From: Chrysomallon squamiferum
Lineage: Eukaryota > Mollusca > Gastropoda > Neomphalida > Peltospiridae
Assembly (NCBI GenBank): GCA_012295275.1
Contig: CM022675.1
Coordinates: 6,069,832 to 6,133,831 of the forward strand
Reading direction: 5' to 3'
DNA length: 64,000 nt
Positions within the stretch are counted from its first letter, which is position 1, and each line of letters opens with the position of its first letter. The notes under the pieces are model-generated. The model was given only the letters and a program-made list of their open reading frames with translations. It made no database searches and had not been told where the DNA came from. A program made the position numbers and the translations under genes. Of the stretch, positions 1 to 12,042 are shown piece by piece.

Positions 1-3000
1 TTGTATTTTTCTCAGTGTATTTACTGAGAATGTACTTCGAAATTGAAGACCTGTATATGTAGGGAAAAAAATAAAAAATTCTTAATAACCCTAATGCAAA
101 TTTATATTTGTTTCATTATTATTGTTATTATTACATTTTTTTGTATTTTGTATTTTTTATTTTTATACGATATGGTATAGTCTTATTAATTACTTAGATT
201 TTATTTTGCTTATATGTTTAAAATATATCTATCTCTGTTATTACTACTACTTTCTTGTTTTGTGATCTAACTAATCCAGATATGATTCCAGTGTATTTTC
301 CTTGAATATATTTTCCTTTTTATGTGTAGTAACTGTTTTGTCTTTGTCAAAATATTTCAGATCATAACAGATTAAATTTGCATATTTCCTGATGTTTTAT
401 CATATTCCAGTGTTAAACTGCATTTTTCCATTATAAAACTTATGTATCTAATGATGTAGATATGAATATATTGTTTAGTTAACTAAACAGTGAAGTGTAC
501 AATTTTTGTTTGAAGCAGGTACGGATAATAATTACTATAATTGTTGCTGTTAAGGAAACTAATTTTTCTTTGTGATTTCTGATGTATGGAGTTTACTTTA
601 ATTTACTATTTTATATAGATTTTTATACTTGGTTATCAACAAAATAAGCATATTTAATACACAAGTCAACAAAATGTCATTATGTTTTTTGTTTCTGTTT
701 AAAAAAACTTGTTTATCTTTTGTTATTGGTATCACTACTACTACTACTACTACTTTGTTGTTTTATTATATATTTGATCAGGTGTAGTTCCATTATATTT
801 TCCTTGAATATTTTCTGGTATTTGTATTTTTTATGTCCAGTTCTTGTTTTCACTCTGTTAAAATACATCAAGTGGTGACATTTTAAATTTGCAACTTTCT
901 TGATGTTTCATCACATATCAATCTTAGAATTTTTAAATTAAAATTAAACTGCACATTTCCATTATAATACTGGTGTATCTTATTGATTTTGATACAAATA
1001 TTTTGTTTAGTTATCTTCAACATCTGTTTATTATTATTATTATTACCTTGGTGCCTTTTTCTATGATATTTGTTTATGTATTTAATATAGTTCTATAGCC
1101 TTATTTTGCTTCTAATACTAATTTAAAATTCATTTAGTTACTGTTTAAATTGTTGATTTAAGTAATTATTTCAAATTTACCAAAACAGTAAATGTGAATG
1201 TCTGAAACAGTTGTCTAGATTTTCAAGATGATTAATGATTGATATATAGAAAGTAAGAAGCTATTACTAACACTAAATTGTTATTTTGTTTCATGTTTAT
1301 TATAAATGTTTTTTCATTTAAGAAATGAGAATTAATAATTTAGCACTCACACTCACGAAAGTAAGTAAATAAAAACTGATTTATACAATCACGAATGAGA
1401 AAATATTACAAAGTCTATTTCGTATACCTCTGCCATAAACTGAAAACTAAACTAATAGCATTTTTAGTTGTTTTATTACAACATTAATAATTGATTCAGT
1501 CAAGGAATCACAACTTAATTTTTTTGATTGAGAGAAACTATTATTATTATTATTATTATTACTATTATTATTATTATTATTATTACTATTACGATTATTA
1601 CTACGATGATTTATTTATTTATTTATTTATTTGTTACTTAATTATACAATTAATGTTTAGTGTTATTGAATTATCTATTTTTACCAATTCAATTTCTTTT
1701 CATTTATGGCATCCATGTAATGTTAAGTACACAATTATATGAAATACTATGAACAACTCTATAGTAACTGACACACACAGAGAACCCACACACACACATG
1801 CATACACACGCACATACACACATTTATATTCATTAGATGCCTATCTGGGGGAATACATTATATAGACAGACAGATACATACACACATAGAAATATATAAA
1901 ATACAGAAGTGTATATAAGTACTTGCATAGAAAATCGAATTGTGTAAATTTGCCAAGTCAGAGAATTAATACAAATTATGTAGATTTCATAATTACCATT
2001 ACCGTGTTCCTATACATTTTTAAGGTGTCGGTGTTAAATTAACCTTGTAACACTATTAAAAATTAAATACAATAAATATTTTAATCTGAGTCTTCATGTA
2101 TTTAGTTTTTTCTTATTAGCATAGTTTTACTTAATAGTCTGTACTTTACACATTATAAACAAATGGAATAAAAATGTTATAGATTTAAAACATTTGACTT
2201 TCCAAGCAGCACCCAATAACTGACATAAAACAAACCATACTGCAAGTGTCTTGTAGAAGATGCCTTTCTGCTAAGATCAAAATTTTCTCTTGAACTTTAT
2301 CATAACATATTTAGGTTTGTAAATATTTGAATGGCTGTGTGTGAATTCAAGTGGAGTGTTAACTGCTGTTTCCATTTGTCTCTATTGCTCTGAAGCAATC
2401 AGTTTGTAGAGTTTTCTGACTAGTTAAACATTTTTCTTTTGCATCTAGCGAGTTCCATAGTTGAGTTATGTAATCAGATCGTAGGCTGATCATTACCATG
2501 CATCTTGCTCTAAATGCATAAAACAAAGTAAACACAGTAGAAATTAAAAATTAAGAAATAACATCAAGAAAAATAAGAAACAAAGAATAAGAAAAACAAC
2601 AAAACTCCATCTGCTTAACAGCTATCAGTTAAAATGACCTTTTTAAAGGACTTTAAACAAATTAATTCTCAGAAAACAAACAGCTGTTACATGGTATATA
2701 TAATTTATTAAATATAAAGTATAACTTCACTGAACGCACCATTCTTGAATATATTAGAACACAACATCTAAAATGCTACTGCACTTTTCTGAATAATTTC
2801 GAGAAGAAAAAAGTTCATGTCGAACATGAGACTTTTTTTAATTCTTAAAACACAATTTCAGCCATATACACACAGAATAATGACAACAAAAACAAATATA
2901 AATATACACTTGTAACAATATATGGACACAAATAAAAATAAACACACACATGCCTCAACAAGCGTCTTTCTCATAATCATACATAAAATGTTAAAACGTA

Positions 3001-3010
3001 ATAAAAAAGT
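1..3010. repeat. Paralogous gene-flank block, copy 1
   Basis: No gene is recognised. The block recurs with the same order of short landmarks at about 45.7-47.6 kb and 61.95-64.0 kb, and more weakly at 13.2-14.7 kb. In the two copies where the context is complete it lies 3' of an nSTAND3-ANK gene, so this stretch is probably the downstream flank of another gene copy just left of the window. A (TAT/ATT)n tract lies at 1540-1592 and CA-rich patches near 1770-1825. The part at 2100-2990 is especially close to 63.0-63.93 kb. Confidence 0.7.
1540..1592. repeat. (ATT)n microsatellite
   Basis: Interrupted ATT/TAT trinucleotide tract. It creates a spurious poly-tyrosine reading frame that is not a gene. 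Confidence 0.9.
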
Positions 3011-4050
3011 TAGGTGAGATGTTTGTACATTCATCTTTCACTTGAAGACAAAAGAAACTCTGGAATTATGCTCACTTTACATTAAACTATTCAGACAGAT
3101 ATAATCAAATATAAACAAATAATGATAAATTGAAACAGAGGAACAATTCTTCGTAAAAAAATAACTGGAAAGATAATCAAAATGCTTGATGTTTTAAAAA
3201 TGCTATAAAATATTGATAAAAGTTCAACTTCTATTCATATTTTCATTAATACTGTGTACGATATTAAAATAATTTCATAAGTTGAAATATAGATTTTGAG
3301 AATAAAAACAAACACCCACCATTATTATTACTCAAAAACATTTATAAAAAGCACCATTAATTCATACGTTCAAAATGAACATACATATAAAATAGAATAT
3401 TCTAACAAACATATTTATATGGTTTTAAAATAAGAACTTTTATACTACAGTATTTTAGTAAATTTGTAATATTCCTTCTTTTTCCGCATCCTTCATAATT
3501 TGCTGTGTTTTTCTCTCCCACTCATTCTTTCTATTCAAAATCTAGCGTACAGAAACATACTGTATAATCGTAAGTAGAACTTATACATAAACCACATTTA
3601 GAAAAACTGCAAAGTCAAGCATTTTATTTTATGCAAAATAAATAATGAAAACACTGCAGAAATATATTGGCACATACTGGATTAACACACACAGACACAC
3701 ACAGACACATGTAATTATTCATTCTTTAATAATTTTGAAATAATAAAATTTATCTTACCTTTTATTTTGTGCATGCCATCAACTCAGTAATAATACTGGC
3801 GGAAATGGCCTTTCCGACCTTACATAATATTGTGCAACAGGAAAACTTCCTTTTCTTCTTTTATTGAGTCGGCCTAAGAGGAGACAACACCTTCAGGTTT
3901 CATTAAAAGTGGAGTTGTCGCCCTGGATGAGTTATCTGCCCGTAGCTCAGCCTGATATGGTAAATATTAAAAATAATGAAGCTGTGCAGAGATAAGTTTG
4001 ACCTTTGCTGTTTTTAATATTTACTGTAATACTATTTTCTATCAATGGTC
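3011..4050. other. No recognised gene; unique spacer
   Basis: AT-rich sequence without a supported gene. The interval 3780-3960 has a noticeably more balanced base composition than its surroundings and could be a small transposon remnant, but no terminal repeats, Pol III boxes or coding frame were found. Confidence 0.5.
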
Positions 4051-4054
4051 TCAC

Positions 4055-4600
4055 AAAATTCTGTTTCCATATTTAATTGCAACATGTAAAACAGAATTGG
4101 TATGATTGTCTGTTAAATTAGAATCAGCTTCATGTTCCACTAAAAGCCAAACTATTTTCGAACATTCCCTAGGAATAAATATATGATCATTTAAAGCTCT
4201 ATGAAAAGCATTTTCACCATCTCTGTTTTTAAGATTTATATCCACACCTTTTTCAATCAGTTTTCTCACAATTTCTAGGTTTTCTTTGTTAGCTGCTAAC
4301 TGTAAAGTACCTTTTTCAGTCAGTATTCTCACAATTTCTGTATTTCCACATTTTACTGCTTTGTATAAAAGACGATTGTTATCACTGTCTGTTAAAATAC
4401 CACAAGCTCCGTGTTCCAGTAAATGCAAAACTACTTGGTCGTGTTTGTACTTCACAACTATAATAAGAGGGGTTTCACCTCTATTGTTTATAATATTTAC
4501 ATCTATACCTTTAATAATCAGAGCTGTGACAATTTCTACATTTCCACGTTTATTTCCATAAAATCTGACTGACCTGTCAGCTTTTTAGTATGTCAAGAGC
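4055..4600 (-). pseudogene. Inverted ankyrin-repeat fragment
   Basis: On the minus strand this codes about five ankyrin-like repeats, with the typical pattern of a G(N)T/LEIV helix followed by a LxEKGVDIN turn. The uninterrupted part spans 4051-4455; similarity continues up to about 4600 in a related frame. It has no NTPase portion, no start context and no splice sites. It resembles the decayed ANK tail of gene B (about 21.55-21.72 kb), including the unusual motif in which the usual GADPN turn is changed around a CGI sequence. It is therefore an inverted, truncated piece of a gene-B-like copy. It sits where the promoter of gene A would be expected. Confidence 0.8.
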
Positions 4601-6178
4601 TGAGAATCATTGTGTTCAGCCCTGAAGTCCATGGCAACAACCTGATTTTTTTTTTTTTTTTTTCGTTGTTGGGTTTTTTTTTTTTTATTATTGTATTAAC
4701 CTTTTGAAACTCTGAGTGCTGGAATGGTCAAGATACTATAATACTGAAATATGATGATTAACAATAAACATCACCAGTTAAAAATATCATTGTTAAAAAA
4801 AGAAATTAATGAAAGACAGTTTCCATGGTTTCTTAAAGAAATTGTCTTTCATTACAGCCTCTATACTTTCACACAAACTCTGTACATTTCATGATAATGT
4901 TCACATTCAAAATGTGTGTAACATTAACTGCTATTTAAACAGCACAGATAGAATGACACAATATACTCATTTGTAAGCAAAACAAACATCAATCAGTGGT
5001 CTTTATGATTTAACTACAAAAGTTATTTGAAGTCTGTCTGCAGTTACACGTTATGTATAGATACTATGAAAAAATAGACGGTGCAGCCAGGCATATTTCA
5101 TTCTACTTAATCACTGGCCTGTTGTTCTGTATTTACCAAGGAGAAAAATAGCTTAAACATTCACGCAGTTGGAGTATCCAAAGACTAATTTCGGTGAAAT
5201 CAGTAGTCTGGGACTATATAGGAAAAAGCAGAAAACAATGTGTTAAAAAAGAAGTTCCCAGTGTCTTAAAAACAACAGTTATCTGTATTTTGATACATAA
5301 GGCAATAAGTGGAAACTTTATAACACCATGTGGTGATATATGACACTGTTTTCAATTGCCCGATGATATTTTTTACTAGCCGTTAGTGATCGATTAAAAA
5401 CATAAAATACACATCTGAGTGTGTGTGTTTGTGTGTGTGTGTGTGTGTGTCATGAGGAAAGATTATCTTTACTATTATTTGGACGAAAGAACTGTACTTG
5501 TGATTTTTCTCAACAGTTGAGACTGTACCTTGATGTTTTATGTCATGTATAGTGTTTTCTAAACATATAAAACTTATAAATAATTAGTTGCTCCAAAATC
5601 TAAAAGTCACTTTTCAAATTCTCAGTCCTGTTATTTCTTTTCATTTTAAATTTGTAATTTGTTTTCTTAAATTATTTTGAAAAGTGTTTGTACATATACT
5701 GAGATAAGGCTCTCTTTTCATAAAGGAGCTTCAATTTCCTACAAATATAGTAACACCACAAAGTCTGTTTCAACATTTCAAACTTCAAAGTTGATAGTCT
5801 TTTTTTGTTTGTTTGTTTTGTTTCATGGTTTTTTTCTTAAGTTTACTGTGTCATTTTAAGCTGGTTTCCTGTCGGGATAATCTTGAATTTAGGGGTTAAA
5901 AAAAATATAAACACACACACACGCACGCACGCACACACACAGACACCTATTTGCATGTGCATGTCTGTGTGTGTGTGTGCGCGCGCGCGTGTGTGCTTAT
6001 TTAAAATAATCCAAAATCACAACATAAAAACCAGAACATATATTAAAAATTGTAACTTTTTATTTTTTAATGTTATTATGTTGTTGTTTTTTCGTCCATT
6101 TTTTTCATAAATATATTCATAGAAATGAGTGTAATATTAAAAATGTATCAGTATCAAAACTAATATTTTACAGTTCAG
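4601..6178. repeat. Conserved upstream block of gene A
   Basis: No coding region is supported. It contains poly-T (about 4647-4691) and a (GT)n tract (about 5418-5450). From about 4735 to 5880 it aligns block by block with sequence before the coding exons of genes C (32.47-33.56 kb) and D (55.44-56.53 kb), and in part with gene B (16.2-16.86 kb). Landmarks are a 'tctgggac(t/c)(g/a)tat' core near 5208, and a 'gaactgtacttgtgattttt' core near 5490. The YY1/E-box promoter module found before genes B, C and D is not present here. Confidence 0.6.
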
Positions 6179-6345
6179 GCAACATGGATGATGAAAAAGA
6201 GGAATCGGACAACACTACAACTTCATTTACTTCTGACTCAGATGATGAACAGAAGGATTCAGACAACAGCATAGCTGCAACTACTTCTGACTTGGATACT
6301 GCACAGCCACAAGTGTCAAGTATAACATCTTCTGAAGATAATTAA
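6179..6345 (+). pseudogene. Gene A acidic linker exon, donor lost
   Basis: The exon begins after an acceptor ending at 6178; an ATG follows at 6184. It codes two 18-residue acidic units (DDEKEESDNTTTSFTSDS type) followed by the conserved DTAQPQVSSITS tail. In genes B, C and D the exon ends in a phase-1 donor, AAG/GTAATT. Here the equivalent bases at 6338-6339 read AT, so the donor is gone and the frame runs to a stop at 6343-6345. The exon is recognisable but probably non-functional in its original splicing. Confidence 0.75.
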
Positions 6346-6912
6346 TAAGACAGTACTTCTCTACAATGTAGTTTACCAGTTTGATGGGCAGTTCTAAAAG
6401 GACAAGATTATTATTCAAATACGTAACAATGCATATTTTCAATCTATTGCTTAGTGTGAAATTTATTTTTTATTTCTGTTGATTTTACTTTCACTTTATA
6501 GTGTATACTGACAATTTTAAAGTGATGACACTATTGGAGGAAATAAAAAATTAAGTTTGGTTTGTACACACACAGTTCTCTGACTGATATGATAATAGAT
6601 TAACAATTTATGGAGTTTTATGTCCTGTTTGTTGGACACATGAAAACTGTAAAGCAAAACACAGACTAATTACCGTTTGATAACAATCATAACAACTATA
6701 ATTATTCTTGGATTTACTATGTTTATTTTAATACTGTAAAGTTGCACTTATTTCTTAGCATCTACACAATTAATCAGTTAACAAACAATATTAAACTTGT
6801 TTTTTTAATATAGTTATATTTAATAATAACCGATTTTATTAATACTGTATGTTGCCATTGTTCTATATATAGCTAAAAAAACATTTTTGGAAATTCATTT
6901 ACCATTTTACAG
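6346..6912. other. Gene A former intron
   Basis: AT-rich, no open frame of interest. It aligns with the matching introns of genes B (17.55-18.12 kb) and C (34.70-35.29 kb), ending in the shared acceptor run ACCATTTTACAG. Confidence 0.6.
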
Positions 6913-7020
6913 TTCCCACAAGAAAACAGTTAGTGACAAAACCAAATATCAGCACAGTTCAGAATCAGCAGGTCTCATCTCATAAGAAGAATGTTGTGTT
7001 AGGAAAGAGAGTTAAAACTA
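6913..7020 (+). CDS. Gene A basic linker exon
   Basis: A 108-nt exon with acceptor ATTTTACAG ending at 6912 and donor GTAAGTT at 7021. Read in phase 1 it is open and basic (KQLVTKPN at the start, KRVKT at the end). It matches the 114-nt exon 18120-18233 of gene B. The exon itself is intact, although the upstream donor of gene A is mutated. Confidence 0.6.
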
Positions 7021-7171
7021 GTAAGTTAAAAACTAAAAGTTGTCTTTTCTATCAGACTCTGCGATCTGAACACATACCCAAGCACGCACACACACACACT
7101 CACACAAACACTCACACACACACGCACACACTCATTCATACACATTTCTCATTAACAGGTTATTAAATCAG

Positions 7172-7320
7172 CAAATATGGATGATGAAGAAAACGATTCA
7201 GATATCAATTCTAACACTACACTTCTTTTTTTTCTGACAACATCACAGTTATATCTACGTCAAACTCAGATACTGCACACCATTTACAGACACAACTGTC
7301 AAGTATCACATCCTGTGAAG
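7172..7320 (+). pseudogene. Gene A second acidic exon, broken
   Basis: Homologous to gene B exon 18677-18826. The acceptor AAATCAG is kept, but a one-base deletion in a T-rich stretch shifts the frame, and the donor GT is changed to TT at 7321. Its start resembles the first acidic exon (caaatATGGATGATG), so the acidic/basic exon pair was duplicated as a unit in the ancestor of genes A and B. Confidence 0.7.
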
Positions 7321-7890
7321 TTAATTAATAACACAGTAGTTCTCTACAATGTAGTCTACTATTTTGAAGAGGAGATCTAAACAGAAACAATTATTATTTA
7401 TACCTGTAACAGTGCAGGTTTTCTTTCAATATGTCGTTCAGTGTCAGAGAATTCCACTCTGATAATGGACCGAGTTATTAATTATTTCTGTTGATCTTAC
7501 TTTCATTTTAAAATGTCTTCTGATAATTTTAAAGTGATAACACACTTATTTGATTCATACTGCGAATTAATTAATAATTTATTGTTTTATGTCCCGTTTC
7601 TTTTAAACATGAAAACAGTAAAACAAAGCATATACTAATTACTGTTTTATTAACATAATAACCACTGTAATTATTCTTGGATTTACTTTGTTTATTATAT
7701 TAATCTAAAGTAATACTTATTTCTTAGACGGTAAGAACATTAAACATTTTTTTGAAAGATATAGCTATGTTCAGTAATAAAAGATTTTAATAATACTGTT
7801 TCCTGCCACTATTCTATATACAGATAAAATCATTTTTAAAAATTATGTTGCAAATAGTGGATTTAAATCATTTTATTTACCGTTTTACAG
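7321..7890. other. Gene A former intron
   Basis: AT-rich sequence without a supported gene, aligning with gene B 18.83-19.27 kb. It ends with the acceptor CGTTTTACAG. Confidence 0.5.
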
Positions 7891-8007
7891 ATCCTGCAGG
7901 AACACGATCAGCGGTAGAACAAAATCTTAATCTCAGTACAGTTCAGAATTACCACAACCTATCTCATAACAGGAATGTTGTGTTAGGAAATCAAATTGTG
8001 AACACTA
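7891..8007 (+). CDS. Gene A 117-nt linker exon
   Basis: Acceptor ends at 7890, donor GTAAGTT begins at 8008. It is open in phase 1 and codes a 39-residue neutral linker containing NYHNLSHNRNVVLGNQ. Equivalent exons are 19271-19387 (B) and 35295-35411 (C, with a stop); gene D has lost it by deletion. Confidence 0.6.
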
Positions 8008-8277
8008 GTAAGTTAAAAACTGAAAGTTTTCTCTTCTTTGTACGTTTGATAGATAATAGAACTACAAAGCCCAGTAATCATTAGTACTGTATTGTCAGAC
8101 ACAGTGACATGAACAACACACAGACACAAACTGATGTATTCATGTTCTTCGAAAACCAAGTAGCTTTTATATAAATTTTAAATTGTGTCCAGGAGAGAAA
8201 GATATAAACACATAATTACACATACATATATAGTAAAGCACACGCATATGTGTGCATACACACACCGACACACACTC

Positions 8278-10968
8278 GATTTTATGTTGTCATGGCAACT
8301 GAAATTTTCAAAGATGTGGAGTCTTGTTCAGGATGGTTCTGTGAAATGTATTATTACCTTACGAAATGAAATATTTGTAAAAAGTGAAACCAGTTTGAAG
8401 AAATTTGATCTGTTTAAAGAGAATCATCTCCTTGACCTCCAGAATGATGTATGTTGTTTGAACTATGATGAAAAGAAAACAATTCTAAACAAATATCTCA
8501 AACAAAAAGATGTTACAATGGAAGGAAACGACAAAGACACTGTCATTTGTAGATCATGTACAAAATTAGGATTTCCCCAGGTGTGTGTGTTTTATGTTAA
8601 TTCAAATGATGCACAAAAAAGAGGAGTTGAGTTTTTCAAGAAACCTGTAGAGTATCTCAGACAACAGCTGGAAAATATGAATAGTGACGAATCCTTACAG
8701 ATCAATTATCTGGTTCTACTGCTGCTTATGTTTAAAAATGGCAGTCTGAGTATTGATTTGTTGAACCCATTTGAAAATGACACTGACAGTGAAATAATGA
8801 AATTAGTAAAACAGCTAGAGCGTGTCTGTTCAAGTCTAAAAACCACAGATCTTGCAGATATAAAGAAAACAGCTGATGCAATGTGTGGTACGTATCTGAA
8901 ATGTTATGAGAATAAATACACATTCATTCACCAGTCAGTGTTTGACTGTTTGTTTCTGATGTTTTCATCAGAGTTTCCAAAGAAAGCAGCTGAGTTGCTA
9001 GAAGTGTGTCCTGTCTGCATGTTGCTAGAATATGTTGTGACGCCTGGTCTGTCTAACAAAAGTCACATTACAATGACTGTCAGACCTGACTGCTTTGATT
9101 TTCTTGCTCGCAGATGTATTGACTTGATGACATCAAGCAGAGCCAGAGAAATTATTTCACATCCATCACTGAAAGATGAAGAGTTTGTGAAGTATATCAT
9201 AGTGGAAAAAACCTTTTATGGTAAATTGTCTGAAATACTGAATCAGAAACTGTATGGAATAGCACATGTTTATCCATGTGAGATAGATAAAAATTTCCTT
9301 TTTGTATTTGAGAAAATTGTACATTTCCATGACAGTCGTCCAGAGCCTCTGTATTTGAGAGATAAAGAAAAAGTGATAAGTTCATCATCTGTTGCAAGTG
9401 AGTGTGTTGTGAATGGATTAAGAACATTGTCAAGGTGTTTCATATCTCATCTGTATAAAATGGGATTCACAGATGAGAAAGAAGAACTTTTGAATATTTC
9501 TTGTTTGTATGGTGATGAAGATGTTGTGAACATTTTTCTACGAGAAGGTGTTATTCCAACATTTGATACTGTCATTGTAGCTGCTTGTTGCAAAATAGAC
9601 AATGTTACCATAATTAAAAAACTTTTACAGTGTAAAAAAGTGAATTTGCATCAGTATTCTCAGTTGTTACAACTTTCAATTTATTTAGGTAACATCAACA
9701 TTTCCCATTTGTTGGCCGACATAATAAATAATGAGAAAGAGAACAGTAAAATCAAGGAAGAAGCAGTAAAACTGTTACTGGTTAGCTTCCATCCTCAAGT
9801 AAGATGTAGGTACTGGCTTTCTTTATGTCACATACATGAACCTTCTGTAATATTATTCATATACCTGTTAATTTACATACGTGTTGATATCAGCCATCTT
9901 TTTAAGAAACTGGTTACCACTGAAATAATAAACAAAATTGAAAACATTGCTATCATTGCTGCTGCTCAGATGAATTCAGGAGTTATTAATGAAATAGTAA
10001 AACTGAAACCTGATTGTTTAAATGATGAGAACAGAGATAAAGTTCTACTAGCAGCAGCAGCATGGGGTTCTGTTGACACAGTGAATTTTCTCATTGACCA
10101 GAGACGTAGTGATACACATGAGAACAACTGGAAGAGAAGTCAAGTACTAAAAGTAGCAGTGATGTTTAACAGTGCAGATGTTGTTGAGTGTTTACTTGAT
10201 AAAGGAGCTGATCCTAATGCTCGAGTAGCTGTTAACAGAACACTAATTCACTGGTTTTACGTTGCACGTGATCAATGTATTTATAATATCGGCCAGTCTT
10301 TAGTAGATAAAACTGAACTACAACTATTGCCTTCTGACTCAGCTCTCCACATTTCAGTTCTACGTTCTCAGTTAGAAATTTTGAAATTATTAGTAGAAAG
10401 AAATGCTGATGTCAATGCAGTGAACTGTGAGGGGAAAACTCCACTTCATGAAGCTGCAATTGTAAACCATCGTAGAAAAGAAATAGTTTTGTATTTATTG
10501 GAACATGGAGCTGATCCTAATTTAACAGACAAATGTAACAATTCTGTTTTACATCTAGCAGCTAAACATGGAAATATAGAAATGGTAACAGCACTGAATC
10601 CAAAAGCTGTTCATATAAATATTAAGAACAGTAGAGGTAAAACTCCTCTTCTTACAGCTGTCAGGTACGAACAGAGCAAAGTAGTTTTGTATTTACTGGA
10701 ACATGGAGCTGATCCTAATTTAAAATACAAATATAACAATTCTGTTTTACATCTAGCAGCTAAACGTGGAAACATAAAGATTGTGAAAGCACTTGTTAAG
10801 AAGGGTGCTCATGTAAATGTTATTAATGATAATGGTAAAACTCCTTTCAGTATAGCTTATGATGGATTTTGTAGTAAAACTGTTTCCTTTCTATTGAAAT
10901 ATGGTGCTAAATTTAATATAACTGGTTTCCAGTGGATTTTATTACAAAGAAAGCTATTTACTACATGA
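8278..10968 (+). CDS. Gene A nSTAND3-ANK exon lacking Walker A and B
   Basis: An open frame of nearly 900 codons. It starts abruptly within the NTPase domain at the residues equivalent to DFxLSWQ, just after the Walker B/DDIFG segment of the paralogs, and keeps the sensor ITLRNEIF, the LGFPQVCVFYVNS strand, the winged-helix-like region with YTFIHQSVFD, divergent ankyrin-like helices and about six canonical ANK repeats. The sequence immediately upstream (8100-8277) is intron-like and CA-rich, matching gene B 19.48-19.66 kb. A single deletion of roughly 0.75 kb relative to B thus removed the 11-codon exon, the acceptor and all ATP-binding motifs. An apparent GTG start at 8185 reads into microsatellite and is not credible. 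The C terminus is also fused to 3'UTR-like sequence. Probably a pseudogene or an ATPase-dead fragment; whether it is expressed is unknown. Confidence 0.8.
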   Translation, partial: DFMLSWQLKFSKMWSLVQDGSVKCIITLRNEIFVKSETSLKKFDLFKENHLLDLQNDVCCLNYDEKKTILNKYLKQKDVTMEGNDKDTVICRSCTKLGFPQVCVFYVNSNDAQKRGVEFFKKPVEYLRQQLENMNSDESLQINYLVLLLLMFKNGSLSIDLLNPFENDTDSEIMKLVKQLERVCSSLKTTDLADIKKTADAMCGTYLKCYENKYTFIHQSVFDCLFLMFSSEFPKKAAELLEVCPVCMLLEYVVTPGLSNKSHITMTVRPDCFDFLARRCIDLMTSSRAREIISHPSLKDEEFVKYIIVEKTFYGKLSEILNQKLYGIAHVYPCEIDKNFLFVFEKIVHFHDSRPEPLYLRDKEKVISSSSVASECVVNGLRTLSRCFISHLYKMGFTDEKEELLNISCLYGDEDVVNIFLREGVIPTFDTVIVAACCKIDNVTIIKKLLQCKKVNLHQYSQLLQLSIYLGNINISHLLADIINNEKENSKIKEEAVKLLLVSFHPQVRCRYWLSLCHIHEPSVILFIYLLIYIRVDISHLFKKLVTTEIINKIENIAIIAAAQMNSGVINEIVKLKPDCLNDENRDKVLLAAAAWGSVDTVNFLIDQRRSDTHENNWKRSQVLKVAVMFNSADVVECLLDKGADPNARVAVNRTLIHWFYVARDQCIYNIGQSLVDKTELQLLPSDSALHISVLRSQLEILKLLVERNADVNAVNCEGKTPLHEAAIVNHRRKEIVLYLLEHGADPNLTDKCNNSVLHLAAKHGNIEMVTALNPKAVHINIKNSRGKTPLLTAVRYEQSKVVLYLLEHGADPNLKYKYNNSVLHLAAKRGNIKIVKALVKKGAHVNVINDNGKTPFSIAYDGFCSKTVSFLLKYGAKFNITGFQWILLQRKLFTT

Positions 10969-11589
10969 TGGATAAAAACATAATTTGAGTGGTGACAGCA
11001 AAATGGGCATGATCCAAAATATGAAAAATGGTTTTAGATAGTACTGTAATGGAGATCGTCAGCTATAAAATAAGGTCAAAACTACTAAGACATCTCCAAA
11101 TTTGACATAAGTATTGTGTTGCAAATTTGGCTGTTTCCTTTTGGAGAAAGCAGACTTTAAGGAATCTGGGCCTTTTTTTATTTGTAATACTATTTCTGTT
11201 GGAATCCACATTTCGTTATAAAAATACAAGTAAAGCATGATGTGCATTGAATACATCAGAAATTATATAAATTTTTGTTCTGAACATTTTTCAGTGACAT
11301 ACAAAATTTGGTTTAAAAATATTTGAGATTTAGCCTGACCTGAAGTGTAAGAATTAAGATTTCTTTCAAAAAAAGAGAAAATATATAAAAAATTACTCTT
11401 ATTTTTTATGATTTTTTACCTTTTTTGAAAACCATTTAATCATAAAGCAAAAAAAAGAAATAATCAGTTGTTATATAATTCTAAAAAATATATTTCACAG
11501 AGAATTGTTTTCGACATAATTATATATATATATATGTAATGATTTGAAATTGATTTTTTATTTCTTCTTCTTCTTCTTCTTCTTATTCT

Positions 11590-11603
11590 TATTATTATTA
11601 TAA

Positions 11604-11661
<58 letters not shown>
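11590..11661. repeat. (ATT)n microsatellite
   Basis: About 24 ATT units, preceded by a TTC run. Simple-sequence repeat with no coding meaning. Confidence 0.9.
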
Positions 11662-11850
11662 GAAAATGAAAAAACCTGAGAAATGTCATTTTTTAATAAT
11701 TAATAAAAAGGAAATACGGAAATAAAATTTTACGTCTGTAAGATAACAATGAAAATTCGATGATATCTTCAGCATTTTTTAATTCACATTCTTTCTGTTT
11801 GGTTGTAGTACAATATCAATCTGCTGGTTTTATATAGTCTCTATTAGTTT

Positions 11851-12042
11851 CTAGATGTCTTTATGCAAACTGTGTTGTTGTTTGCTGTCCAGCTCTCGTG
11901 TCATAATTATTTCTGTTTTTCCTATGGTTGGATGTGTTATGTTATACGGGATCAGAATATTTCTTCTTGAAAATGTAGTCTGAATTTTCTTAGAGTTATA
12001 CTCAAGATACAGGGAATTTCTTCTCTTTTTTTTTTTTACCAC
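11851..12042 (-). other. Minus-strand coding-like segment, unidentified
   Basis: Open for 63 codons on the minus strand and ending with EIIMTRELDSKQQHSLHKDI. The matching place downstream of gene C (about 43989-44065, minus) keeps the same frame and ending pattern, PTxxxEIIMxxxLDxKxQHxLxKxI and a stop, which is more than expected for random flank. No family is recognised. It could be the last exon of an unrelated minus-strand gene caught in the repeated unit, or chance. Confidence 0.25.

Noticed and set aside
3780..3960. tRNA-derived SINE
   Set aside because: Base composition stands out but no A or B box or poly-A tail could be identified.
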